From assembly GCA_027596035.1 (NCBI GenBank), contig JADGJA010000006.1, positions 25,305 to 89,304 on the forward strand: DNA of 64,000 bases, given 5' to 3'. The notes under the pieces are model-generated. The model was not told the origin of the DNA. It did no database searches and worked only from the letters and a program-made list of their open reading frames with translations. The first letter of the stretch is position 1, and the number at the start of each line of letters is the position of its first letter. Below are positions 1 to 13,818 of the stretch, one piece after another. Made by a program: the position numbers and the translations under genes. The DNA is from Thoreauomyces humboldtii. Lineage: Eukaryota; Chytridiomycota; Chytridiomycetes; Spizellomycetales; Powellomycetaceae.

Positions 1-18
1 GGGCCTCTTAACTCTGGC

Positions 19-3000
19 ATGCTCAGCGAGTTTGTTGTCCAGCCAGAAAACTTTGAAGACACCACCGAACAGCAGGCTCCTCCACCCATTGTGGAAAGCG
101 GCATCGATCGCAGGGGGTTACCCAACACTAGGACATATCGCCGTCCACTTCGTAATTCTGACAAGACCAGTTTGGCGGAACCACCTTCAGGAGATGTTGT
201 CTTGACGCCTTTTGCCGGAATAACGACCGGGCTGCCTGCCCCGCCGCCCGTGACCTTTGGAGCCGATGCATCGGCTCCGAGCACTGCAGGGCCCGCCGAA
301 ATCAGGAAAGATTTCGGACCTTCAGACTATGCAAAAGCACTTGAGCCAAAGGTCATGCTACCTTTCCACTCTCATCCTGGTCAAACCCCTCGCAAGATCG
401 AGATCGAGCGGAAAAAACGTCTTTTCTGTAAACAGGATATTGCAGAGCTCATCTACAAAGCCGTGGACCAAGTCAAGCAGGAGCTTGCGCCCGCCAAACT
501 TCCTTCCACTCCGGGAGGTCTCGTCGGCGAGCATACCGTCAATTCCTCGTCGGTCGATGCATCTGGAGCCGCATTAGGAGCCGTACCTGGAACCACGAGT
601 GACGAGGCAGAAGCAGTACCGTCCGGAACGCTCAGCGACTTTTTGCCTCTCGAATATTTCGACAATTCAGAGTTCGAACCTCGCGACAGCTCCGAGTGGC
701 TAGACATGGAAACATATGGTGCTAACGACGAGTTCACCGTATTGACTAAGCTCCGAAAGCAGCAGCGACATAGGAAGAATACGCCGCGCGTTTCTTCGTC
801 CCGTAATGCTGTCGAGGATCCAGTTCAGCTCGCTACCATCCCCGTACCAGCGCTGGCGTTCAATGGGGACAATTGGCGAGACTGCCTTGTCACAGCTTAC
901 AACTCAAAAACCAGTATGTGGAAGATCAAATGGCGAAACGTCAGCGGATGGTCATACGCCAACACATACGACCTCGGAGAAAAGGACGGGTCGGGTGACG
1001 ATGAAGATGATGAAGCCGTTGAGAAAGCGGCCTCCAGCGTAAAGGCGGATACATGGGTACATCGGTGGGTGGCTCGCGCGACTCAACACTTGTGTGCGAC
1101 CCTGAAGCTTACTTTCAGCGCTGCAGGATCAACCTCCTCTTCCTAGCGGAAGATCCCTTCCTGTTTGCCCGACGAGTTGCAGCTGCATATCGATTACGAG
1201 AACGTGCTGCTCGGGCGCTGGTGGGTTACATTAGTATCATGTGTTTTCTGTGCCCGACGACTTATGATTATACACTTTTGCAGAAATACAACTTCTACAT
1301 CGACTGCATGCCCACCGAACAGGCGCTCCAGATTTCCACTCAGCAATTGACTCGCGTCCTTACAATGTCTGCGTCCAAAAGGATGACGGACAAGAAGGGA
1401 GGTGGGGAGGCGATCTCTGCCGACAGCATTTTAAACGAAATCAAAGGCGACTTTTCTCGTGCTATGAACAAGCAACTCTTCGATCAGCAGGTAATAATCG
1501 CCCTAAAAGGTGGGAGTTCGTACGATGGGAAGCTCACCACACTTATAGGTCTCGGGAGCGAATGCACAGGGTCTTTATGCATCCCTTATGCTTCCTGAAC
1601 CCGAAGTACCCATCAAGCCTTCAGAGTATGCCGCAATCTTATCTTCATGCGACCATTCCTATACTAATATACTTTTCAGATATGATCCTTCAGATATCCC
1701 GTCTTACGATTATGCAAAACAGCAGCGAGGGTTCAGCTTTTCCACCTTTTTGAGCAGCTTGGAGGTCGTCCGCACGCTGTCCAAAATCCGTGTCGAGTGC
1801 GACAAACTGTGCAGCGCTAGCTTGTTCATTACCAACATCACGAAAACAATGCGCCTGGACGAATTCGAGCAGTCGCAGGTTCAAAATTTGCTGACGATGA
1901 AGACCACCTTGCGCGACAAGTAAGTAATACCCATGTGTAAGTCAGCGTTCCTCCTTTCACTGACCTATATCTGGCATCTTTCAGTTGGATCGCAGCCAAC
2001 AAGACTTCCTTGAAGAATGGTTTCAAAGACGTTGGCAAGGGATGGTACAACATGAAGGAAACCAACCTTGAGGTGTACAACATCAGCAAACTTCGACGGC
2101 TTATGATTACCGTCAAGTTTATCATGCAGGACTCACTTCGGTCACTCGTAATTAACTCGCTCAGCGATTACATTAAGCTCATCAGCTCTGTTGGGAACCA
2201 GAAAGTCACGATTGCTGGAACGAATGACATCAGAATTGCAGAAGGCAGGGGCAGCAGGCAGGCCGGAGTGGAGGCTGGACCTCGTCGACCGCTGTTTGCC
2301 GTCGATCTTCTGTTCCGTAACGGAACCCTGCACTACAGTCTGGACTTTGCCCACTTCGAAAGCGTGCTACTGTCTATTTTCGACAAGGCGCTAACGACTG
2401 TGGAGGGGCTGCCAGAGCTCGAACCACTTGTCCTCGACCAGATGTTTTGGGCTGCGCGTCCCACGCTGCAGATTCCGCACGCTCGTGATCCTGCCATCAG
2501 CCGTTTGCGTCAACGACTTCTGCAGGGCTTGCGAAACGGGCTGGCCCCGCTTGAAGCGTATAGCGCTCAGTATACGCGCCATCTCAAGCTTTTGACACTC
2601 GACATCGCACAGTATGCGCAGGACTACGAAGCGGAAGAACACACCATTGAGGAAATGGAAAAAGATATTGCAAAACATGCGCAAGAGTGGGAGATTTTGG
2701 ACAAGGAGGTTCCTAACCACATTTCCCTTGGCCTATTCTGGGTCAACTGCGAGAGCATCCGAGCGGCCATGAAGAAGGACCTGAGCAAAGTCATTCTGGA
2801 CATCCTCACGAGGCGGGCCTCGCGACTGGCCCAGAGCATCGCGCAAACTTTTAGCACAATCCAGAGTCGGCTGAAGGAGCGACCCGTTAAGATCGAGGAG
2901 CTCACCGAGCTCCGTGAGTTTCTCCGATCCATTCCAGAGACTGTTCGCACTCAACATTCTCGGATCGCCGAGATGCTGCAGTACTATGACGTTCTTGAAA

Positions 3001-6000
3001 AGCACCGCTACGAGCTGTCAAACGAAGACTTTAAAGCTCGCTGGCAGGCGTACATCTGGCCGATGAGGATCGACGACTTGGTCAAGCAAACCGAGACGGC
3101 TCTCGAGAATGATGAGCAAAGCTTCCTACGTAACCTCGCAGCTGATCAGGAGATCTTCAAGGAGCGGGTACACACTCTCGGTACCATCATCGTTGACTTC
3201 AGCAAGCACTCGGACATCAACCGTGTGGTCGACATCGCCGCAGAGGTGCATAAAACGTCGCAGGAGCTCAAGGAGTGCCAGAACCTTGTCGCACTCTTTA
3301 ACAGCCGGGAACGACTTTTCAACCTTGAGGTTACTCACTACGACGAGGTTGGGCAGCTGTCAAAGGACTTTGAGCCTTACAAGAATCTCTGGCTGACCGC
3401 AGCCGACTGGAGCAAGTGGCGCAACCAATGGCTAAGCGGCAGCTTCTTGGAACTCAACGCAGAGGATGTTGAGAAGAACCTGATGAACGCCTGGCGTACT
3501 ATGTTCAAAAGCGTCAAAACGTTCAAGAGCCAGCCGGGATGTCTGGCTGTTGCCATGCAAATCAAGGACGAAATGGATGAATTCAAGCCTAATCTTCCTC
3601 TCATCCAAGCTCTTCGTAACCCAGGAATGCGCGACAGACATTGGGAGCGACTCAGCGAGGAGCTGGCTATCAAAATCCGTCCAGACGCTGCGCTGACGCT
3701 CACTGACATCTTGAAGATGAACTTGCTTGAGCGCATTGAGAGCATCTCCAAAGTTTGCGACACGGCTGGCAAAGAATACTCTATCGAGGCGGCGCTTGAC
3801 AAGATGGATGCTGAGTGGAAGTCCATCATGCTTGACATCATCCCGTATAAGGATAGCGGCACCGCAATCATGAAAATCTCAGACGAAGTCATCCGTCTTT
3901 TGGACGATCACATTGTTATGACGCAAAGTATGAGCTTCAGTCCTTACAAGAAGCCATTCGCGGAACGTATTGCTTTGTGGGAAGGCAAGCTCCGGACCGT
4001 TCAAGAAGTCGTCGAGGCCTGGATGGCTTGCCAGCGGTCCTGGCTTTACCTCGAGCCCATCTTTAGCAGTGACGACATTGTCACCCAGCTCCCCGCAGAA
4101 AGCAAACGTTTTACCACTATGGATCGAACGTGGCGTCGGATTCTTTCGCAAGCCAAACAGAAACCGGGAGTTATTGAATTCTGTAGTGACTTCAAACTTC
4201 TCGATTCCTTCCGAGAGTGCAACAAGCTTCTCGAGCTGGTCTCCAAAGGACTGTCTGCCTATCTCGAAAGTAAGCGGATCTCCTTTCCCCGATTTTTTTT
4301 CCTCAGCGACGATGAGTTGCTTCAGATCCTCTCGCAAACTAAGGACCCAACCGCCGTCCAGCCTCATCTGCGAAAGTGTTTCGAGAACGTCGCCAGCCTC
4401 GAGTTCCAATCCGACAACCTCATCACGGCCATGTATTCCGCGGAAGGTGAAAAGATCCAAGTGGCCGAACCTTTCTACCCCCGCGGGCCGGTGGAGCAGT
4501 GGCTTCTTCACGTCGAGGACCAGATGCGCAAGAGTGTGAAGAAAGTCATCATTGACGGTCTTTCCACCTACCATCTCAAACCCCGAACGTCGTGGGTCCT
4601 CGATTGGCCCGGTCAGGCTGTTATCGCTTGCTCTCAGACCTACTGGACCAAGGAAGTTACAGAGGCGCTCAAGAACGGCCCAGCGGGTGTCAAAGCTCTG
4701 CACGCCCGATTGCTCTCTCAGCTAGACGGATTGGTTGGACTCGTCCGAGGCGACTTGCCCTTCCTCAACCGTCTCGTTCTCGGAGATCTCATCGTCATTG
4801 ACGTTCACAGTCGAGATGTTGTCCGGAAGCTGGTGGAAGCCGGAGTTACAAGCGAGAACGACTTCGACTGGATCAGCCAACTGAGATATTATTGGGAGGA
4901 GGACGATCTCAGAGTAAAGATCGTTAACGCCAACTTCAAGTAAGACTAGCAGGTTAATATGGCGTGATGGGCTACTACTTACATTCTGGCGTTCTCCCAG
5001 ATACGGTTACGAATACCTCGGAAATACCGGTCGCCTTGTGATCACTCCTCTTACGGATAGGTGTTACCTCACGCTTTCTGGAGCCATGCACCTGGGTATG
5101 GGAGGTGCGCCGGCAGGCCCCGCCGGGACAGGGAAGACTGAGACTGTCAAGGATCTTGCGAAGGCGTTGGCCAAGCAATGTGTTGTGTTCAACTGCTCTG
5201 ACCAGCTCGACTATCTGGCCATGGCCAAGTTCTTCAAGGGTCTCGCAGCCAGTGGAGCTTGGGCCTGTTTCGACGAGTTCAACCGTATCGATATCGAAGT
5301 GCTCAGTGTCGTCGCACAGCAAATCCTGACAATACAGAAAGCAGCAGCACTTGGAGCGAAGCGCTTCCTTTTCGAAGGCGTTGACCTACCTCTGGATCCT
5401 ACAAACGCCATCTTCATTACCATGAACCCCGGTTATGCTGGTCGTACCGAGCTTCCAGACAACTTGAAGGCCTTGTTCCGACCGGTCGCGATGATGATTC
5501 CCAATTATGCGATGATTGGAGAGATCTCGCTGTTCTCCTTTGGATTCAGTAATGCTCAAGTCTTAGCAGAGAAGATGGTGGCAACTTTCAAGCTCAGTTC
5601 CGAGCAATTGTCGTCGCAGGATCACTACGACTTCGGAATGAGAGCTGTCAAGTCGGTCATATCGGCAGCCGGCAACCTTAAGCGCACCGATCCAAACGGA
5701 CCGGAAGACATTATTATGCTCCGGGCTCTGGTGGACTGTAACTTGCCAAAGTTCTTGGCGGATGATGTGCCTCTCTTCAACGGCATCATCAGCGATCTGT
5801 TCCCTGGAGCAGAACTGCCGAAAATTGATTATGGAGACCTTTTGGAGTCCCTGCAGACAACTTGTAAGAAGATGGGTTTGCAGCCGGAGGAAACATTCAT
5901 CAACAAGTGTATCCAGCTTTACGAGACCACCATTGTTCGACACGGTCTGATGCTGGTTGGACCCCCAGGCGGAGGCAAGACTTGCTGCTCGAGGGTTCTG

Positions 6001-9000
6001 GCTCGAAGCTTGAGTGTGCTTCAAGGCATAACGGCACCCAACAACACCGTCTTCCAAAAGGTGCGCGTCCACGTGCTAAATCCCAAATCCATCACCATGG
6101 GCCAGCTTTACGGCGAGTTCGACCAACAGACTCATGAATGGTCAGATGGCATCTTATCCGCGCTGATGCGCGAAGGCTGCGAAGATACCACTCCCGACAA
6201 GAAGTGGTACATCTTTGATGGTCCTGTCGATGCAGTGTGGGTCGAGACCATGAACACCCTTCTGGATGACAACAAGAAGCTCTGTCTAACCAGCGGAGAG
6301 ATTATCAAGATGTCGTCGACGCAAACTATGATGTTCGAGGTTCAGGATCTGGCCTACGCGTCTCCTGCCACGGTTTCGCGATGCGGGATGATCTACATGG
6401 AACCGGAAGCTCTGGGCATCACACCTCTCGTCAAAAGCTGGCTTTTGAAGGAGGAGCAGACTCTCCCGCCAAGCTTGACAAACGTCTTCAGAACATCGAT
6501 TCAGCCACTATTTGACTTTTGGTTGGACGAAGGTCTCACGTTCATGCGCAAGAACTTGAAAGAAGGCGTCCCATCCACAAGCGGGCATCTGGCAATGAAC
6601 TTGATGAAGATACTGCACTGCATTATGGCTCCGTTCTGGCAAGTGGATGCGGAGGTGGCTGCAAATGCCACTCCCCAGGTAAGCTGCTTTGGCAGACCAT
6701 AGGGCTGGTGCAGAGTCTGAACTTTCTCCTCCTAGACTACAGAGACGGCTGAAAAGTTTGCGCAAAGTATCGAGCCTTTCTTCCTGTTCGCTTTTATCTG
6801 GTCAGTGGGCGCGACAACCGATAGGGATGGTCGCCAAAAGTTCGATACATGGACGCGGGCTCGCCTGCAGGAACGGCAGCTTGCACTTCCGCTCCCGGAA
6901 AACGGACTTGTGTACGACTATGTCTTCGATCTGGACCGCGGGGGCTGGCTTGGGTGGATGACTTTTGCGCCAGAGTTCCAGATCAACCCCAAAACAAACC
7001 CAAGCGAGACAATTGTCCCTACGATGGACACTGTGCGAAACTCGTATCTTTTGCAACTGCTTTTGCCGCATGGCTGCCATGTCCTAAGTACTGGACCCAC
7101 TGGAACAGGAAAGACTGTTACCATTCAGGACAAGCTAATGAGAGGAATGGATTCATCGGTGATGCCTCTAATTTTCAACTTCTCGGCACGAACCGGTGCA
7201 AACCAAACACAGGACCTCATTGACAGCAAGATGGAGAAGCGCCGTAAAGGAGTTTTCGGTCCACCGGTCGGAAAGAAATTCGTCGTTTTCGTCGATGACC
7301 TGAACATGCCCGCTCTTGACATATGCGGCGCTCAACCTGCTGTAGAGTTGCTCCGTCAGTGGATGGACTGCGGAGGTTGGTACGATCGGAAGAACGTCGG
7401 AAAGTTCATGGAGATTGTGGATGTCACTTTCGTCTGCGCTATGGGACCACCCGGCGGCGGAAGAAACCCGGTGACTCAGCGGTTTACCAGGCATTTCAAC
7501 CTTTTCAGCTTTGTTGAGATGGACAACCCATCCCTTCAGAGGATTTTCAGCACCATCTTGGGAGCGTTCCTGTCCAAATTTCAACCGGACATTCAGAAGC
7601 AGACTGACCCCATCGTGGAAGCCTCCATCAACATCTACAATACCATCCGAACGGAACTCTTGCCCACTCCAGCGAAGTCTCATTACACTTTCAACCTTCG
7701 AGATCTCGCAAAGGTCGTTTTGGGAGTGCTGAGTGCAGATGTAAAGTCTGTGAACACGTCCGCCGACATTGTGCGGTTGTGGGCCCACGAGTGTATGCGA
7801 GTGTTCCAGGATCGACTTGTCGACACGACGGATAAGACGTGGTTCTCCGAGCTTATGAAGACCCAGATGTCGAAGGACATTGGCATGAATTACTCAGACG
7901 TTGTTGTAGCGGAGCCTCTTCTCTACGGCGACTACATGGTCCCAGGAGCCGATCCGAAGGTTTACACGGAAATCAAGGACATGAAACGACTGGTCAAGCT
8001 GTCCGAAGAGTACCTTGACGATTACAACAGTACGACAACAAACCCAATGCGTCTCGTAATGTTCCTCGATGCCATTGCACACGTAAGCCGAATATGCCGT
8101 ATCATCCGACAACCTGGAGGCCATGCTTTACTTCTTGGAGTCGGCGGCAGTGGGCGACAGAGCCTTAGTAGACTCGCGACCTTCATGGAAGAGTACGATA
8201 TCTTCCAAATTGAGATCACGAAGAGCTACGGTCAAACGGAGTGGAAGGAAGATTTAAAAAAGATTCTGTTTGCATCTGGGTTAGATGCCAGACCTACGGT
8301 CTTCCTGTACACAGATACTCAGATTATTTCTGAGTCTTGTTTAGAAGACGTGAACAACCTCCTGAACGGGGGAGATGTGCCCAATATTTACACGGATGAG
8401 GAAACTGATCGCATCCTGAACACTATGCGTCCAATAGCCAACGACATGGCTATCTCCTCGACCAGAGAGAACCTCTTTGCTCTTTACATAACTAGAGTAA
8501 AGTCCAACCTTCACCTCATCATTTGTATGAGTCCTATTGGAGATGCTTTCCGAACTCGGCTCCGCATGTTTCCCAGCTTAGTCAACTGCTGCACAATCGA
8601 CTGGTTCTCGACTTGGCCGGAGGAAGCGCTGCGGAGTGTTGCCGCAAACTCTGTTTCCGAGATCAATGACCTTGGTTCGGAACAGGTCATCGACGGAATC
8701 GTGAACCTTTGCGTCGTCATGCACGAATCTGTGCGGGAACGATGTATCCACTATAAGGCCGAGCTCAACAGAAACAACTACGTCACTCCAAAATCGTATC
8801 TCGAATTGCTTGGATTGTACCGCGGCTTGCTGGACAAGAAGCGGAACGAGCTGCTTGCTTTACGAAAACGCACAGCTACAGGTCTCGAGAAACTTCTGAA
8901 CGCCACGAAGGAAGTTGAGATCTTACAAGAGGAGCTTGAGGCAATGCAGCCAATGCTTTTGCAAACTAGTCAGGAAACGGAATACACGATGAAGAAAATC

Positions 9001-12000
9001 GCAGTAGACAAGGTCCACGCCGAGGAGATCAGAGCGAACGTCGCGGTAGAAGAAGCTGCCTCGAACAAGAAGGCCGAGGAAACTAAGGCGATCGCGGATG
9101 ACGCAAAGCGGGACCTTGACGAAGCTCTGCCAGCGCTGGACGCTGCACTAGAGTCTCTAAACTCGCTGTCCAAGAACGACGTGATCGAAGTGCGATCTAT
9201 GCAGCGTCCCCCGGAAGGTGTTAAGCTTGTGATCGAAGCAGTATGCATCATGAAAGCAATCAAGCCCAAAAAGGTGGATGGCGACAAGCCCGGAAAAAAG
9301 GTTGACGACTACTGGGAACCAGGAAAGCAGTTACTTGCTGAACCCCAGAAGTTCCTGGATGGGCTCATCAACTTCGACAAGGACAATATCTCCGAGGCGA
9401 CCATTACCAAAATCAAGCCGTACATCGACTCGCCCGATTTCCAGGTACGTTTTGAGAGAAATTTGTATCGAACCGTAAATTTTAAGCTAATTGTATCTGC
9501 TATCACAGGTCAGCGTCATTTCTCGTGTGTCCAAAGCCGCAACATCCATGTGCGGGTGGGTGCGAGCTATGGAGAAATACTACTACGTATCGAGGTCTGT
9601 TGAGCCAAAGCGAGCCCGCCTGAAGGAAGCGCAAGACTCGCTTGATGCGACATTGAAGGCTCTCGCTGAACTCAAGAAGAAAATGCGGGAGTCCGAGATC
9701 AACATCAAGGAGATGGAGAAGCGCTTCAGCGAGTCGGTAGCCAAAAAGGAAGAGCTATCGCGGAAAGTGGAAGAGTGTAACATCAAGCTCTCTCGTGCCG
9801 GAAAACTCATCTCAGGTCTGGGCGGCGAAAAGCAGCGATGGGCGCTCACCGTCGAGCAGCTCGACACCAAAATCACCAATGTCATTGGGGACATCTTGCT
9901 GGCTTCTGGAGCCATCGCTTATCTCGGACCATTTACAGCCGAGTACCGCTCCTGGTTCATTACAGAATGGACCGGTGCCTTGCTCCGATTCAAAATCCCG
10001 CACTCTGAGAGCATCTCGCTTTACGATTCTCTTGGAGACCATGTCAAGCTTCGCGAGTGGGAACTAAGTGGTCTGCCGAAGGACTCGCTCAGTCGAGACA
10101 ACGCCATCATTGTCCAAAACTCCCGGAGATGGCCACTTTTGATTGACCCCCAGGGGCAGGCTAACAAGTGGATCCGAAACATGGAGAAGGACAATACGCT
10201 GGATATTGTAAAGCTCACCGACAAAGACTTTTTGCGGACTCTTGAGAATGCCATCCGGTTCGGAAAACCCGTCCTTTTAGAGAACGTGCAAGAGAAATTG
10301 GATCCTGCTCTGGAACCCATCTTGCTGAAGCAAACTTTTAAACAAGGAGGCAGCACCGTGATTAAAATCGGAGACAGTATTCTGCCTTATCATGACGACT
10401 TCCGCTTCTACATCACGACCAACCTACCGAACCCACACTACTCGCCGGAGATCAGTGCGACCGTCACCCTTCTCAACTTTACTCTGGCAGCCAGTGGATT
10501 GGAAGATCAATTACTTGCAATTGTCGTTGCAAACGAGCGACCCGATCTTGAGGAAGCCAAAAACCAGCTGACGATGAACAATGCGCAGATGAAGCGGGAG
10601 CTGAAGGACATCGAGGACAAGATCTTGTACCTGCTCTCTTCAGTACAAGGCAGTCCAGTAGACGATGAGCGGCTGATTGACACACTTGGGGCGTCGAAAG
10701 AAACTTCAGAAGAGATTCAGCGCAAGGTTGCAGCAGCGGAGCAAACTGAAAAGGAAATTGACACTACAAGAAACAAGTACGTGCCAGTAGCGGTGCGCAC
10801 TCGAATCTTGTTCTTCTGCATCACCGAGCTTGCAAATACGGACCCGATGTACCAGTACTCGCTCAACTGGTTTATGAATCTCTTCGTCTCTGCCATCACT
10901 CATTCGGAGAAGTCCGATGACATCGACGCTCGAATTATCAACATCAACGAGTATTTCACGTACTCGCTGTTCACGAATGTCTGTCGATCACTTTTCGAGC
11001 GTCATAAGCTTCTGTTCTCTTTCCTGCTAATCATGCGTATCCTGATGAACGATGATAAGATCGACGCAGATGAGTGGAAGTTCCTCCTCACTGGCGGGAC
11101 CGGGAGCGACAAGCGAGCTCAGAACCCTGCGCCCGACTGGCTGTCCACCAACAGCTGGGCACAGATTTTGGCACTGGCTACATTACCAAATTTTAGCAGC
11201 TTTGAGCAGGATGCGGCTGAGAACGTCAATGACCTCAAAGTCATATTCGACAGTCCACACCCTCACAAGGAACCTCTCCCTGGACGATGGGAGAACGCAC
11301 TTAGCTCGTTCCAAAAGCTCCTTGTACTTCGTTGCATACGTCCCGATCGGATCACTTCCGGAGTCCAGGATTTCGTCTGCTCACAACTTGGGGAGCGCTT
11401 CATCGAGCCGCAGACGTCAGACCTCTCGGCGCTGTACAAAGAATCGACACCCATTTCCCCGCTCATCTTTGTTCTGTCCCCCGGAGCTGACCCCGCCAGT
11501 TCGCTCTTCAAATTCGCCGAAGAGATGCGTTTCAGTAAAAAGCTGAATTCGGTCTCTTTGGGTCAAGGTCAAGGTCCTCGCGCCGAAGCGCTCATCAAGG
11601 AAGGAATGGAACGTGGTCTTTGGATCCTTCTTCAAAACTGTCACTTGGCGCCCTCATGGATGCCTTCTCTTGATCGCATCATCGACGGCATGACCCCAGA
11701 CAAGGTGCACAGGGATTGTCGGATCTGGTTGACGTCTATGCCCACGCCCAAATTCCCCGTCAGTATCCTGCAAAATGGTGTCAAGACCACTTTGGAACCG
11801 CCGAACGGCATCAAAGCGAATCTGATGCGCACATATGCTACTTTCAACGAGGACTATCTGAACTCGTGCGCTAAGACGCGCGACTGGAAGAAACTTCTGT
11901 TCTCGATATCCTTCTTCCATGCGGTGGTACAAGAACGTCGGAAGTTTGGCTCGCTTGGCTTCAACATTCCTTACGAGTTCACCGAGTAAGTGACGTGTTG

Positions 12001-13515
12001 GCTGTCTCATCGCAAAGCTTTGACTAACTTCCTTGATTCCATTCAGTGGCGACATGAGAATCTGCATCAGGCAGTTGAACATGTTCTTGGAAGAATACAA
12101 CGACGTTCCATTCAAGGTGCTCAAATACACCGTCGGAGAGATCAACTACGGTGGTCGTGTGACCGATGATTGGGATCGACGTTTGATCATGAGCATCTTG
12201 GAAGACTACTGCAACCCAAACGTCCTCGACGATGGCTACAAATTCTCCTCCAGCGACACGTACGTTTCGATACCAGCCGATAACTACAACGCCTATCGGA
12301 ATTACATCCGAGGGCTACCGATCGAGGAAACCACCGAGATCTTCTCGATGCACGAGAACGCCAACATCACTTTCGCCCAGAAGGAGACGTTCACGCTGTT
12401 CGATTCCTTGCTTGCGCTGATGCCAAAGAGCTCGAAGAGCGCCGGTTCGAAGTCTAGGGAAGAGCAGCTGGCGGACACTGCACTGTCCATACAGGCTCGC
12501 GTCCCGAAACCATTCCCGATTGACATGGTCATGAAAAAGTACCCCATCGACTACAGGGAATCGTAAGTAGCATACTCGATAGAGGATAGAGGCAGACGCC
12601 CATATCCCAGCTCCTTTGCTGACGCCGGTCGCCATTTACACAGGATGTCTACGGTTCTGATTCAGGAAGTCATTCGTTACAACCGTCTCTTGAGCACCAT
12701 CCACTCCACCCTGATCGAGCTCCTGAAAGCTCTGAAGGGATTGGTAGTCATGTCCGACGCTCTCGAAACCACTTGTAACAACATCTTCATCAACCAAGTC
12801 CCTCTGGTGTGGGCCGCGAAAGCATACCCCTCACTAAAGTCGCTCTCGTCCTGGGTGGTCGACTTGGTCACTCGCTGCGACTTTATTCAGAAATGGATCG
12901 ATGTTGGGATTCCAAGCATCTTCTGGATCAGTGGTTTCTTCTTCCCGCAGGCTTTTCTCACTGGAACGCTTCAGAACTACGCGAGGAAGTACACTGTCAG
13001 CATCGACACTTTGGGCCTGGACTTCAAGATCCTGGAGACGAGATGGGAAGACATGCTTCAAAAGCCAGCGGATGGTTGCTACATCCGGGGATTATACCTC
13101 GAGGGCGCTCGATGGGACCCGACAAGAAGGTCGATGGTTGAGAGTCGACCCAAAGAACTATACACGGAAATGGCCGTTATCTGGGTACTTCCAAGTAAGT
13201 TTATTGAAGGAAAGTTCGCTGATGCGTTGTATAAGAGCTAATGCTCCGACACTTCCAGAACCAAATAGAAAGAAACCAGAATCTGGGATCTACGAGTGCC
13301 CAGTCTATAAAACGCTTACTCGAGCAGGTAAGGCCTTGTTGTATATGTCATTTCGGATTACAAAGAAACTAACAAATGCTTGTTTAGGAACCCTTTCCAC
13401 CACCGGTCATTCTACCAACTACGTGCTGACGATAGAACTACCATCGGAACTTCCGCAAGCACACTGGATCAAACGGGGATGCGCGCTCGTAATGTCGCTT
13501 GGTTCCGGATGGTAA
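19..13515 (+). CDS. DNAH1: Axonemal inner-arm dynein heavy chain, DNAH1 type
   Basis: Motor subunit of a single-headed inner-arm dynein that slides outer-doublet microtubules in the flagellum. I join 13 exons (introns about 1065-1126, 1221-1283, 1491-1569, 1626-1679, 1920-1984, 4940-5000, 6679-6735, 9445-9508, 11986-12046, 12563-12643, 13195-13258, 13328-13387), giving about 4,240 residues, close to DNAH1. The N-terminal part keeps the DNAH1-specific patch [13 protein letters not shown] and the later [14 protein letters not shown] region. Then come the tail, the linker ([13 protein letters not shown]), AAA1 with GPAGTGKT near residue 1573, AAA2 with GPPGGGKT near 1853, AAA3 with GPTGTGKT near 2212, AAA4 with GVGGSGRQ near 2560, and a coiled-coil stalk around 2800-3050. 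AAA5, AAA6 and the C-terminal domain follow. The reading frame is open to base 1, so the true start may lie to the left. Its presence implies a motile flagellum. Confidence 0.95.
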
Positions 13516-13818
13516 TTTCTTGGCACACACGCGGATGTACATAATGTAATTTTTGGAGCTTCTTGAAACGACAAACTATGGCGAATTTTATCATTCCTCT
13601 GAGGTTCTGAAGGCGGAGAACATTATATAGGACGACACTACTGTCGTGACCATGCTGTCTTCGAATGCCATGGCCCTCTTTCGTTGTCTAGCATGGCTGA
13701 CTTGAGCGCAGGTAACCGAAGATTAAGAAAGTGTTGATTAACGGTCCCAAAAAGGATTGAAGAGAAATAGAAATGTACAGAAGTAGTAACGAGGAGTAGC
13801 AGAAGAGTAACGGCAAAG
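13516..13818. other. Convergent 3' intergenic region
   Basis: This stretch lies between the stop of the dynein gene and the stop of the opposite-strand GDT1-like gene, so it should hold two facing 3' untranslated regions. It is relatively A/T rich near 13530-13590 and 13730-13810. I see no gene, repeat or RNA structure that I can support. Confidence 0.6.

Noticed and set aside
3879..4703. A 274-codon open frame on the minus strand inside the dynein gene
   Set aside because: It lies wholly within a well-conserved dynein exon on the other strand; openness follows from codon bias of the real gene.
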